From assembly GCA_934630495.1 (NCBI GenBank), contig CAKTVW010000037.1, forward strand, positions 1-22,678: DNA of 22,678 bases, read 5' to 3'. Within the stretch, counting starts at the first letter, position 1. Each line of letters opens with the position of its first letter. Shown in pieces: positions 6,703 through 15,343 of this stretch. The stretch comes from an uncultured Oscillospiraceae bacterium (lineage in GTDB: Bacteria > Bacillota > Clostridia > Oscillospirales > Oscillospiraceae). The position numbers were made by a program, and so were the translations under genes. The notes beneath the pieces were generated by a model, which saw only the letters and a program-made list of their open reading frames with translations, was not told the origin of the DNA and made no database searches.

Positions 6703-7899
6703 ATGAAAATACTCGTAGTATGTCAACACTACTGGCCGGAGCCGTATCCTTTGGCCGATGTGTGCGAAGAATTGGTGAAACGCGGGCACCAAGTGCAGGT
6801 GGTAACGGACATCCCCAATTACCCGCTCGGGAAAATTTATCCGGGCTATCGGAACGGGAAAAACAGGAACCAAGTGCGTAACGGAGTAAGCATACACAGG
6901 ACCTTTACGATCGGAAGAAGAAATAATTTGTTTTTCCGCTTCCTGAATTACCTGAGCTTTGCTGTTTCTTCGGTGCTCTATGTACGGCACATAAAAGAAG
7001 AATTTGACGTGGTCTTCGCAAATCAGACCTCGCCGATCACAATGTCCGGCGGTGCGCTGGCCTACGGGAAAAAGCATCATAAAAAGGTGGTGCTTTACTG
7101 CATGGACCTGTGGCCCGCAAGCTTGATGGCCGGAGGCGTCAAGGACGGCTCGCCGATCTACAAAGTTTTTGAGCGGATATCAAGACGAATTTATTGCGGA
7201 GCCGATAAAATACTGATCTCCTCGGAATCGTTCCGAGGATATTTGGAAGACAATTTCCAAATCCCCGCAGATAGGATCAGCTATCATCCGCAATATTCGG
7301 ATCTGGCTTTTGAAGCTTCTCCGCCTGCCGAGAAGGATACCGTGGACCTGATGTTTGCCGGGAACGTCGGCTCCGCGCAAAGCATTCCGACGATCCTTCG
7401 GGCGGCAAAAATTCTGGAAGGCTGCAAGGAGCTTCGGTGGCACATTGTCGGTGAAGGCTCAAAGCTCGATTTCTGCAAAAAAGCGGCGGCTGAAATGGGC
7501 CTTGCGAACGTCATTTTCCACGGGCGGAAGGATCAGACCGAGATGCCTCGGTATTTTGCCATGGCCGACGCAATGTTGCTGACCATGTTTGACGATCCTT
7601 TTGTGTCGCTGACGCTTCCGCGAAAGGCGCAGACATACATGGCGGCAGGAAAGCCGATCATAGGCGCCGCGAACGGCGAAATATCTCATGTCATCGAAGA
7701 AGCGGCCTGCGGTTTCTGTGCAAATGCGGAGGACCCGCAGGGCTTAGCGGATGCGGTGCTGAAATTCCTGCAATACCCGGACAAGCTCCAATTGGGATAT
7801 AACGCCAGAGCATATTATGAGCGCAATTTCAGCCGTCAGAAGTTCATGGATCGGCTGGAAGCCGCGCTTATGGATAAGGAATTGCTTACAGCCGGGTGA
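6703..7899 (+). CDS. GT4 glycosyltransferase, WbuB-like (putative L-FucNAc transferase)
   Basis: A 398-residue cytoplasmic or membrane-associated GT-B enzyme. The N-terminus ILVVCQHYWPEPYPLADV is typical of the WbuB/WcaI branch of GT4, and the C-terminal domain has FAGNVGSAQSIPTILRAAK and LPRKAQTYMAAGKPII in place of a canonical E-x7-E, as in WbuB. Start ATG 6703 has AGGAAG upstream. WbuB-type enzymes are annotated as L-FucNAc (fucosamine) transferases in colanic-acid-like and O-antigen clusters. The presence of a complete UDP-L-FucNAc pathway at the end of this locus supports that substrate, but specificity cannot be read directly from sequence. It would add the sugar to a lipid-linked intermediate on the inner face of the membrane. 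Confidence 0.85.
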   Translation: MKILVVCQHYWPEPYPLADVCEELVKRGHQVQVVTDIPNYPLGKIYPGYRNGKNRNQVRNGVSIHRTFTIGRRNNLFFRFLNYLSFAVSSVLYVRHIKEEFDVVFANQTSPITMSGGALAYGKKHHKKVVLYCMDLWPASLMAGGVKDGSPIYKVFERISRRIYCGADKILISSESFRGYLEDNFQIPADRISYHPQYSDLAFEASPPAEKDTVDLMFAGNVGSAQSIPTILRAAKILEGCKELRWHIVGEGSKLDFCKKAAAEMGLANVIFHGRKDQTEMPRYFAMADAMLLTMFDDPFVSLTLPRKAQTYMAAGKPIIGAANGEISHVIEEAACGFCANAEDPQGLADAVLKFLQYPDKLQLGYNARAYYERNFSRQKFMDRLEAALMDKELLTAG

Positions 7900-7944
7900 T
7901 CTGTTTGCTTTTTACTTAAAAGAAGAAACGTTGGTACGATCTGA

Positions 7945-9150
7945 ATGAAGATTTTTATGATAAATACCGTATGCGGGACGGGGAGCACCGGAAGGATATG
8001 CACCGACCTTGCCGAACGCCTAGAGGCGGACGGTCATGATTGCCTGATTGCGTACGGTCGACGCGCCGTGCCGGAGCAGTACCGAAAATATGCCGTAAAA
8101 ATCGGCGGCAAGTCGGATGTTTACGTCCATGGCGCACAGGCACGGCTTTTTGACAGCGTCGGCTTCGGCAGTAAGCATGCGACCAAGCTGCTGATCGAGA
8201 AAATTGAGGCGTATGATCCCGATGTCATTCATTTGCATAATCTGCATGGCTACTACATCAATATCGAGATACTGTTTTCCTATCTGAAAGAAGCAAACAA
8301 ACCCGTTGTGTGGACCTTGCATGATTGCTGGGCGTTCACCGGTCATTGCGTTCACTATGATGCGGTCGGCTGCCAAAAATGGAAGGACGGCTGCCATCAT
8401 TGCAGCTTGAAGAAAAGCTATCCGGGGTCTCTTCTCATGGATCGGTCGGCGGCGAATTATCAAAAGAAAAAAGCGCTGTTTGACCTGCCGGACGATCTTA
8501 CGCTGGTCACGCCCTCCGAATGGCTGGCAGATCAAGTGCGGCAGTCGTTTCTCGGAAAGCGGCCGGTACGGACGATCTACAACGGGATTGACCGCGCGGT
8601 GTTCCGCAACACGCCCGGCGATATAAAAAGCAGATATGGGCTGCAGAACAAAAAAATTGCCTTAGGCATTGCAAATATATGGGATGAGCGCAAGGGCTTG
8701 GCGTATATGGTCCGGCTCTCTAAGCTGCTCGGCTCCGACTGGGCAGTCGTTCTGATCGGGCTTACGCGCAAGCAAAAAGGGACGCTTCCGCCGGATATTG
8801 TCGGAATACAGAGAACGGATGACCTGCGGGAGCTTGCGGCGTGGTACAGCGCAGCGGACGTCTATGTGAACGCAAGCTCTGAGGAGACCATGGGAATGAC
8901 CACCGCAGAGGCGATCTCCTGCGAAACGCCCGTGGCCGCATTTGACACGACCGCAGTCTCCGAGATCGTAGGACGCAACGGAATTACCGTCCAATACGGA
9001 AACGTTAACGAGCTTTCTAAGGCGGTCGAACTGATTGCAGAGAAGGGGAAGGCTTTCTTTCAGAATGACAATTCCCGCTTTGCATTAGAAAATGAATACA
9101 AAGCGTACTTAGCACTATATGAACAACTGGAAGGATCAAGGAAACACTGA
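7945..9150 (+). CDS. GT4 glycosyltransferase, WcaC-like
   Basis: A 401-residue GT-B glycosyltransferase. The N-terminus reads MKIFMINTVCGTGSTGRICTD, followed by an acceptor-side region with a cysteine- and histidine-rich stretch (HDCWAFTGHC, then CQKWKDGCHHC) that recurs in this GT4 subgroup. The donor domain carries IYNGIDRAVF, ANIWDERKGL and the E-x7-E motif in SSEETMGMTTAEAISC. Such enzymes use nucleotide sugars to extend the repeat unit. The specific sugar is not predictable. It follows the WbuB-like gene by 45 bases with a weak ribosome binding site, and 102 bases separate it from the next gene. Confidence 0.85.
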   Translation: MKIFMINTVCGTGSTGRICTDLAERLEADGHDCLIAYGRRAVPEQYRKYAVKIGGKSDVYVHGAQARLFDSVGFGSKHATKLLIEKIEAYDPDVIHLHNLHGYYINIEILFSYLKEANKPVVWTLHDCWAFTGHCVHYDAVGCQKWKDGCHHCSLKKSYPGSLLMDRSAANYQKKKALFDLPDDLTLVTPSEWLADQVRQSFLGKRPVRTIYNGIDRAVFRNTPGDIKSRYGLQNKKIALGIANIWDERKGLAYMVRLSKLLGSDWAVVLIGLTRKQKGTLPPDIVGIQRTDDLRELAAWYSAADVYVNASSEETMGMTTAEAISCETPVAAFDTTAVSEIVGRNGITVQYGNVNELSKAVELIAEKGKAFFQNDNSRFALENEYKAYLALYEQLEGSRKH

Positions 9151-9252
9151 AAAAATAACGGCAGTCAGATATAACATAGCTGCCAAAGGTTGGTGATGCC
9201 ATATAAAGCTTGACCTCGTAAACCCAAAATAACATGAAAAAGGAGAAACGAA

Positions 9253-12200
9253 ATGGAAAAAACACGTTCAATGCGATTCCTGTCGCTGCTTCTGTGTGCG
9301 GTCATGGTGCTCAGCCTGATCCCGGTCACCGCATTTGCGGCAGCAAGCTTTACGCAGTCGCAGTTATCTGTGGTCGTCGACAAGCAGTCGCGGCTTGCAG
9401 ACGGCGTTGCGCAGGACCTCTACACCGTCTATGACAAGGATGGCAAGCAGGTCAAAATGTTTGTCGCGACCGTTGATCCCACGGTCGAAACGGTCAAGAT
9501 TTTCACGTCCTATAAGGACATGGATAACTCCAGCTATGGTATGACGAAGCTGACCGAACAGGTCACTGCTTTCAATGAAAAGGCTGCTGCCGGTGACGAA
9601 TATTACAACGGCACGGTCGTCGTCGGCATCAACGCGTCCTACTATAACATGACGACCGGCAAGCCCTCGGGCGTGTTTGTCATGAACGGCAACGATGTGA
9701 CCGGCGGAGAACGCTCGGCCTATTTTGCAGTCATGAAGGACGGCTCGGTCAAGATCGGTAATTCCGGCGAATACGAAGCGGATAAGGGCAATATCCAGGA
9801 AGCGATCGGCATCTACAAGATGCTGGTTTACGGCGGCAATATCGTGCTTTCTGCGGACGATCAGGCCAGCACGCAGAAATATCCCCGTCAGACGATCGGC
9901 ATTACGGCCGACGGCAAGGTCATCCTCCTTTCCGCCGACGGCAACAACGAGCCGACGTCTGCAGGCCTGACCCTGCTGGAGCAGGCGCAGGTCATGCTTG
10001 ATCTCGGCTGCGTGTATGCAGGACATCTTGACGGCGGCGGCTCGATGACCTACGGCTGCAAGCCGGAGGGTGAAGATTCCTTCAGGATCATCAATACCCC
10101 GAGCGACGGCTCCGAACGTTCCATCTCCTCCGGCCTGATCGTCGCCTCGACGGCGACACCGTCTAACGTGTTCGACCACGTTGCGATGGCTGCTGCCGAC
10201 GAATATGTGACGCCGGGCACCTCTACCGCGATCACCGTGGCGGGCGTATCCTCCGCCGGTACATCTGCGGAGATCCCCGCTGATATCACCTATTCCGTCA
10301 CCAACGGTACATACGAAAACGGCGTGCTGACCGCTTCCGCCGAAGGCGACGTCGTCCTGAGCGCAATGCACAACGGCAGCGAGGTCGGCAATGTCACGGT
10401 CCACGCAGTCATTCCCGAAAAGCTGGAATTCAAGAGCACGGAGATAACCGCTCCCTTTAACACGACTGTCACGCTGGCCGTTACGGCGACGTATGGCTTG
10501 AATGAAGTCAAGATCAAGGCGTCCGACATCTCGTTTGCGCTGGAAAATGACGCCATCGGCACGATCGACGGCTTCGACTTCACCGCCGGAGACGGCAGCG
10601 TGACCGACAGCGATATCACCGCGACCATCGTCGGCACGGACGTCACCGCGACCGCCGTTATCAGACTCGGCATGGGCTCCGAGGTGATCTTCGACTTTGA
10701 AGACGGCGATACCAGCATGTTTGAACTCAGCTATGTGCAATACAACTATGTGCTTCCCGAGGGAAAGGTCTATCCCGTGACCGCAGAGACCGGCAAGGTC
10801 CACAGCGGCAACGGCGCTATGGCGCTGGATATCAACTACGGCAATTCTCTGGAGTCCGGCTATATGATGACCGCCCTTCACTATATGGGTGAAGAAAAGA
10901 AATATGAAAATGCTACAAAGCTGGGCATGTGGATCTATATCTCCGATGAGGATGTTTCCACATGGATCCGTTATGTGGTATATCCTCTGGTTCTGAACGA
11001 TGCGGGCGAGTATGTCCGCGCAAACGATTCGATCACAAACACCTTGAGCGACGGTGTCGCTTCCACGACCGGCTTTGTGAACCAGTATCAGGAACCCGGC
11101 TGGCACTATCTGTCCATCGACCTGAGCAAATACAAGGGTTTGGATTTGATTGACTACTATATGGTTCAGTTCTATATTTCGGACCGTGACGGCGCCGCCT
11201 ATGACTACTATTACAACCAGCACAAGTCCTATAACGGCCGTTATGTCATGTACGTCGATGATATCACCGTGGACTATTCCGACGCGGTAGCCGATCGCGA
11301 GGCTCCGGTATTCAGCAGTGTGACCTATGCCACCGGCTCTATGTCCGATGCCGTCGCGCTGAACGGCCAGACGGTCGCCGACAGCACGATCAGCTTCGGC
11401 GCAAAGGTCGCAGACAACATGAAGAAGAATAACTACACCGGTCTTGACAGCACCACGGCAAAGGCCTATATCGACGGCGTGGAAACTGCCTGCACCTTCA
11501 AGGACGGCGTGTTCTCCATTGTTGACGCGGTCTTGGCCGACGGCCTGCATCATGTCAAGTTCTCTATCTGCGACAATCAGGGCAACTACGCCTCTGTGAT
11601 CCGCACGATCAACGTGCAGGCAAACTCCGGCAAGTCTACCGTGAAGGTCGTAGCGCGCGATCCCTCTCTGGACAAGATCCTGCTCGGCTCTGTCTGGTAT
11701 GCCGATATCGTGGCAACGGATATGGAAAAGGTACAGTCCGTCACGGTCGATATCGACCTGAACAACATGAGCCATTGGGAGCTGGACCATATGATCGTGG
11801 CGTCCGGCTTCGAGGCGACCTATTCCATTCAGGATGACGAGAATATCGCAACGATCACCGTCACCCGCACCGGCAGCAATGCCGATACCGGCGAGGGTGT
11901 GCTGGCGTCCCTGCCCATCCGTACATGGGAGCTGAAGATGGGCTATGTCTATGAGAGCGGCACAAAGAAGGGATCGACTGCCTACACCTATGCGCAGTTC
12001 AAGTCCATGAAGGAGTTCTGGCCCATCGACATCAGCATGGAGATCGATCGCGGCCTCGTCACCTTCCTTGACGGTACCACCGATACCTTCTCCGGCGAAG
12101 GCCCTCAGGTAGATACCGAGATGTACAAGATGGCGAAGGATATGATCTCCACCGCCGAAGGCAAGGCCTATTATAACGCTTGGAACGGCGGCCATATCCA

Positions 12201-13665
12201 CACCGCAAATGCCATTGAGAACAAGGCTGCGGCTTGCACCGAAGCGGGCTACACCGACAGGACCTTCTGCGAGGTCTGCAGCTCCGTCGTCGACTGGGGC
12301 ACGACCATCCCCGCAACGGGTCACAGCTACGAGATCACCGACGGAAGATTTGCATGTACGAACTGCGGCGATATCTATGTACGCTCGGGCCTGTTCACGA
12401 TGAACGGTAAAACATACTACGCCGTAGACGGCGAGCTGATCAAAAACAAGTGGGTCCAGGCCGATGACGGCGCTTGGTATTGCATGAGAAACGACTATAC
12501 GCCGTACACGGGCGACTTCGGCATTTCCGGAAGAGTGTATCATTTCGGTGAGACCGGTGCCATTACCAAGGGCCAGTGGTTCTATGTCAATGAAAAGGGA
12601 CAGGGAACCGATAAGGAAAGCGCCGCCTACCTGCGGTACTATGTCGGCCCGCAGTACTATTATTCCGTCTATGGACTGAAGCTTCAGGAGATCGACGGCA
12701 CGATGTACGGCTTTGACAAGAACGGTAATATCTGCAAGGGCTACATTTACTGCAAGCAATATGCCTCCGACCAAAAGGCACTCTATCTGTTCGACGAAAA
12801 CGGCGTTCAGCAGACGATCAGCAAGGAGCCGCAGATCATAACTCTGGATGGCGCGCTGAGATACATTGTCAACGGAGTTCTGTGCGCGAATAACGGCTTG
12901 GTCAAGGTCGGCAGCGATTACTATTACGTCCACGGAAGCGGTGCGGTAGAGACCGGCGTCATTTATATCAGCGCAGGCAAGACGAACGGCCTGCTTCCCG
13001 CCGGGACCTATACCTTCGGCGCGGACGGCAAGCTCCAGCTCAAGAACGGCGTGATCGACGGCAGATACTACATTGACGGCGTGATGCAGGTAAATCTCGG
13101 CCTCATCAAGGTCGGCGAGGACTACTACTACATCCACGGAAACGGCGTGGTACAGGTCGGCACATTCTACGTCAATGCAGGCAAGGCAAACGGCCTGCTT
13201 CCTGCCGGAATCTATATTTTCGGCGCGGACGGCAAGCTCCAGCTCAAGAATGGCTTTGTTGACGGAAGATACTACGTTGACGGTGTGATGCAGGTAAATC
13301 TCGGCCTCATCAAGGTCGGCGAGGACTACTACTACATCCACGGAAACGGTGCCGTACAGGTTGGCACATTCTACGTCAACGCGGGCAAGACGAACGGCCT
13401 GCTTCCCGCCGGGACCTATACCTTCGGCGCGGACGGCAAGCTCCAGATCAAGAACGGTTTTGTTGACGGAAGATACTACGTTGACGGCGTGATGCAGGTA
13501 AATCTCGGCCTCATCAAGGTCGGCGAGGACTACTACTACATCCACGGAAACGGCGTGGTACAGGTCGGCACATTCTATGTCAATGCGGGCAAGACGAACG
13601 GTCTGCTTCCCGCCGGGACTTATAACTTCGGCGCGGACGGCAAGCTCATTTTTGACAACAACTAA
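9253..13665 (+). CDS. secreted phosphodiester glycosidase (NAGPA-like) with cell-wall-binding repeats
   Basis: A 1470-residue exported protein; ATG 9253 follows AAAGGAG with good spacing. A signal peptide (residues 1-29, cleavage expected after AFA) leads to an NAGPA-type domain (about 45-300) with GINASYYN, GITADGKVILLSADG and the GHLDGGGSMTY motif, seen in enzymes that cut GlcNAc-1-phosphodiester bonds. Then come beta-sandwich-like domains (about 300-475), a probable carbohydrate-binding segment (about 478-680, starting FDFEDGDTSMFEL), Ig-like and cohesin-like regions (about 690-960), a cysteine-containing linker (CTEAGY, CEVC, CTNCG) and aromatic wall-binding repeats (about 1040-1469). No LPxTG motif or C-terminal membrane anchor is seen, so attachment is probably through the repeats. 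Its place inside the EPS locus suggests it acts on a surface polymer; substrate is unproven. Confidence 0.8.
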   Translation: MEKTRSMRFLSLLLCAVMVLSLIPVTAFAAASFTQSQLSVVVDKQSRLADGVAQDLYTVYDKDGKQVKMFVATVDPTVETVKIFTSYKDMDNSSYGMTKLTEQVTAFNEKAAAGDEYYNGTVVVGINASYYNMTTGKPSGVFVMNGNDVTGGERSAYFAVMKDGSVKIGNSGEYEADKGNIQEAIGIYKMLVYGGNIVLSADDQASTQKYPRQTIGITADGKVILLSADGNNEPTSAGLTLLEQAQVMLDLGCVYAGHLDGGGSMTYGCKPEGEDSFRIINTPSDGSERSISSGLIVASTATPSNVFDHVAMAAADEYVTPGTSTAITVAGVSSAGTSAEIPADITYSVTNGTYENGVLTASAEGDVVLSAMHNGSEVGNVTVHAVIPEKLEFKSTEITAPFNTTVTLAVTATYGLNEVKIKASDISFALENDAIGTIDGFDFTAGDGSVTDSDITATIVGTDVTATAVIRLGMGSEVIFDFEDGDTSMFELSYVQYNYVLPEGKVYPVTAETGKVHSGNGAMALDINYGNSLESGYMMTALHYMGEEKKYENATKLGMWIYISDEDVSTWIRYVVYPLVLNDAGEYVRANDSITNTLSDGVASTTGFVNQYQEPGWHYLSIDLSKYKGLDLIDYYMVQFYISDRDGAAYDYYYNQHKSYNGRYVMYVDDITVDYSDAVADREAPVFSSVTYATGSMSDAVALNGQTVADSTISFGAKVADNMKKNNYTGLDSTTAKAYIDGVETACTFKDGVFSIVDAVLADGLHHVKFSICDNQGNYASVIRTINVQANSGKSTVKVVARDPSLDKILLGSVWYADIVATDMEKVQSVTVDIDLNNMSHWELDHMIVASGFEATYSIQDDENIATITVTRTGSNADTGEGVLASLPIRTWELKMGYVYESGTKKGSTAYTYAQFKSMKEFWPIDISMEIDRGLVTFLDGTTDTFSGEGPQVDTEMYKMAKDMISTAEGKAYYNAWNGGHIHTANAIENKAAACTEAGYTDRTFCEVCSSVVDWGTTIPATGHSYEITDGRFACTNCGDIYVRSGLFTMNGKTYYAVDGELIKNKWVQADDGAWYCMRNDYTPYTGDFGISGRVYHFGETGAITKGQWFYVNEKGQGTDKESAAYLRYYVGPQYYYSVYGLKLQEIDGTMYGFDKNGNICKGYIYCKQYASDQKALYLFDENGVQQTISKEPQIITLDGALRYIVNGVLCANNGLVKVGSDYYYVHGSGAVETGVIYISAGKTNGLLPAGTYTFGADGKLQLKNGVIDGRYYIDGVMQVNLGLIKVGEDYYYIHGNGVVQVGTFYVNAGKANGLLPAGIYIFGADGKLQLKNGFVDGRYYVDGVMQVNLGLIKVGEDYYYIHGNGAVQVGTFYVNAGKTNGLLPAGTYTFGADGKLQIKNGFVDGRYYVDGVMQVNLGLIKVGEDYYYIHGNGVVQVGTFYVNAGKTNGLLPAGTYNFGADGKLIFDNN
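13030..13641 (+). repeat. three tandem 204-bp coding repeats (wall-binding modules)
   Basis: Three consecutive units begin at 13030, 13234 and 13438, each with the period 204 bases (68 codons). They encode the pattern YYxDGVMQVNLGLIKVGEDY, then YIHGNG and NGLLPAG, with very few differences at DNA level. A more divergent fourth copy precedes them (from about 12838). The in-frame period allows copy number to change by recombination without breaking the gene. Confidence 0.9.
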
Positions 13666-13678
13666 TAACTCCTAAAGG

Positions 13679-13709
13679 CAAGTGCGCCCGGCGCGCTCGG
13701 GCGCACTTG
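13679..13709 (+). terminator. GC-rich hairpin after the secreted glycosidase gene
   Basis: CAAGTGCGCCCG (13679-13690) and CGGGCGCACTTG (13698-13709) form a perfect 12-bp stem with a 7-base loop, fourteen bases after the stop codon. The following bases (TCCTATATTATAC) are a poor T-run, so it may be a partial terminator or an mRNA-stability element that lowers expression of the genes downstream. Confidence 0.6.
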
Positions 13710-13723
13710 TCCTATATTATACT

Positions 13724-13864
13724 AGAATCTGTTAAAAAGCTTGAAAAGCTTTTTATAGCGCCAAGGGCGCGTCAGATTCTGCATGAGACGGCGCAGCGTG
13801 CTTTCGCACGATGCGAGTGTGCGTAGCACACGGGATTCTTGATTAAATCTTTTAATCAAGAATC
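13724..13864. other. structured intergenic element with five hairpins
   Basis: AGAATCTG (13724-13731) pairs with CAGATTCT (13773-13780) and encloses two hairpins, AAAAAGCTT/AAGCTTTTT (13734-13754) and GCGCC/GGCGC (13758-13770), forming a three-way junction. It is followed by CGTGC/GCACG (13797-13810), GTGTGC/GCACAC (13817-13831) and a perfect 14-bp stem GATTCTTGATTAAA/TTTAATCAAGAATC (13834-13864). About 90 of 141 bases are in exact pairs. No open frame or known RNA class is recognised. Candidates are a dispersed palindromic repeat or small MITE, or a cis-acting RNA upstream of the polymerase gene. Confidence 0.65.
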
Positions 13865-13920
13865 AGTATTAAACGGTTTATTCTTTTAGAGAGACGAAGC
13901 ATCTGAGGGTAATGCAAAAT

Positions 13921-15321
13921 ATGAACATGACCAAGAAACTGTTACGGACACAAAGAGACGGGATCATCCGAAGTATGATCGTTGTCGATTTCTTCGTCAT
14001 TTTATCCGTAATACCGCTCGGGGTTTTCGACCCGACAGGAAAAAGTATTATTTGCATACTCTCTTTCTATGTAAATGCGTTGCTCTTTGCTCTGGGTATC
14101 GTGCATGCAAGGCAGAAAAGTGCAATTTCCATTGAACTGATATTTTGGATATTTATGTACTTCTTTATGTTCTTTGCGCCCCTGATCCAGTTTTTATCAA
14201 ACAAATTCCCGTGGAACGGAAAGGTCAGCGAGACAGAGATCGTGCAGGCAAACGCCGTTATTTTCCTGTTTGTCCTGCTCTATCTGCTCGGACAGTATAC
14301 GGCCAAAAGAGCCATGCTGAAAAATGCATGGAAAAATGAAAAGGCCGACTTCTTGACATCGAATTTGCAGTTTTCAAACCGGCTGGCCATAGCGCTGACG
14401 CTGATCTGCTGCCTGCTCGCATTCTACGCGGTGTTTAAGGCGGGACTGCGCGGGATCGTCGCCTCCCGAAACGACGCGACAAAGGTTTTTTATTCGGGGT
14501 CAAATACTACCGTAAGACTCATTGTAGAATCCGTAATTCCGGCCTTCATGGCCTATGTGACGGCAGAATCGGCGCAGAAGGTACGCAATAAGACGGAGAA
14601 TCCGTTTCGTTTTATTGTCCTGTCTTTGTGTATTTTGATCTGCTTTTTCCCGACGGCCATACCGAGATACAAGATGGCGACGATCTACGGGACAATTGCC
14701 GTTGTAGCTTTTCCGCAGATCAAGAAAAAGGATCGCTTTTTTTGGCTCTTTGTAGTTGCGCTGTTTATCGCATTCCCGGCCTTCAATACCTTCAGAAGAG
14801 AGCTTTCTTTCGACAAGTTCTCGTCCGTTTTCGGAGACGGCGTATTTTCGACCTATACCAATGCGGACTATGACGCCTACAGAATGCTGGTATCCGGCCT
14901 ACGGTATGTGAAAAAAGAGGGATGCACTTGGGGCATCCAGGCGCTCGGCGCATTGCTCTTCTTCGTACCGCGAAGCATCTGGCCCTCAAAGCCTGTGGGA
15001 AGCGGTTCCGTTTTAATCAGAAATGAATTTGGAAACGACTATTTTTCCAATGTATCCTGTCCGCTTGTCGCCGAGGGATATATCAACCTCGGCTTAGTCG
15101 GCGTCGCGTTGTTTGGCTTTCTCCTCGGACTGTTTTCCGAAAGAACAGACAGCCTCTACCGGAACAACCACTGCGATTCGGAAAATGTTTTTTCCCCCTA
15201 TTATTTTCTTGTGTTTCAGATGTTTTTCCTCCTGCGCGGCGACCTTATGAGCGGCATCGCCTATACGCTGGCCTTTGTTTTGACGGGCCGCATCCTCAAA
15301 AAATTATCAGAAATTTCGTGA
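13921..15321 (+). CDS. O-antigen/EPS repeat-unit polymerase (Wzy-like)
   Basis: A 466-residue polytopic membrane protein with about eleven hydrophobic segments (for example FFVILSVIPLGVF, IFWIFMYFFMFFAPLI, LALTLICC-like and LFGFLLGLF). Two starts are possible: ATG 13912 is only two bases from GAGGG, whereas ATG 13921 is eleven bases away and is preferred. The central extracellular part contains an R-N-D and a large charged loop, and the C-terminal half has FFVPRSIWPSKPVGSG and AEGYINLGLVGVALFG, the latter being characteristic of O-antigen polymerase-like (oligosaccharide repeat unit polymerase) proteins. Wzy joins lipid-linked repeat units on the outer face of the membrane. Polymerases are poorly conserved, so the call rests on topology, the C-terminal motif and the flippase next door. 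Confidence 0.82.
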   Translation: MNMTKKLLRTQRDGIIRSMIVVDFFVILSVIPLGVFDPTGKSIICILSFYVNALLFALGIVHARQKSAISIELIFWIFMYFFMFFAPLIQFLSNKFPWNGKVSETEIVQANAVIFLFVLLYLLGQYTAKRAMLKNAWKNEKADFLTSNLQFSNRLAIALTLICCLLAFYAVFKAGLRGIVASRNDATKVFYSGSNTTVRLIVESVIPAFMAYVTAESAQKVRNKTENPFRFIVLSLCILICFFPTAIPRYKMATIYGTIAVVAFPQIKKKDRFFWLFVVALFIAFPAFNTFRRELSFDKFSSVFGDGVFSTYTNADYDAYRMLVSGLRYVKKEGCTWGIQALGALLFFVPRSIWPSKPVGSGSVLIRNEFGNDYFSNVSCPLVAEGYINLGLVGVALFGFLLGLFSERTDSLYRNNHCDSENVFSPYYFLVFQMFFLLRGDLMSGIAYTLAFVLTGRILKKLSEIS

Positions 15322-15343
15322 AATTATATCGGGTGTATCTTGC

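Noticed and set aside
9190..9240. Promoter before the secreted glycosidase gene (TTGACC at 9210, TATAAA at 9202)
   Set aside because: The boxes are in the wrong order or have no partner at 16-18 bases, so no promoter is supported.
9364..13545. A 1393-codon open frame on the minus strand opposite the secreted glycosidase gene
   Set aside because: The + strand frame has a signal peptide, known domains and a ribosome binding site. The antisense frame is open because of the codon bias (few TTA, CTA and TCA codons on the + strand), and its translation has the histidine/valine/aspartate-rich look of a shadow frame.
13030..13641. CRISPR-like repeat array
   Set aside because: The units are 204 bases long, directly adjacent with no unique spacers, and fully coding in frame.
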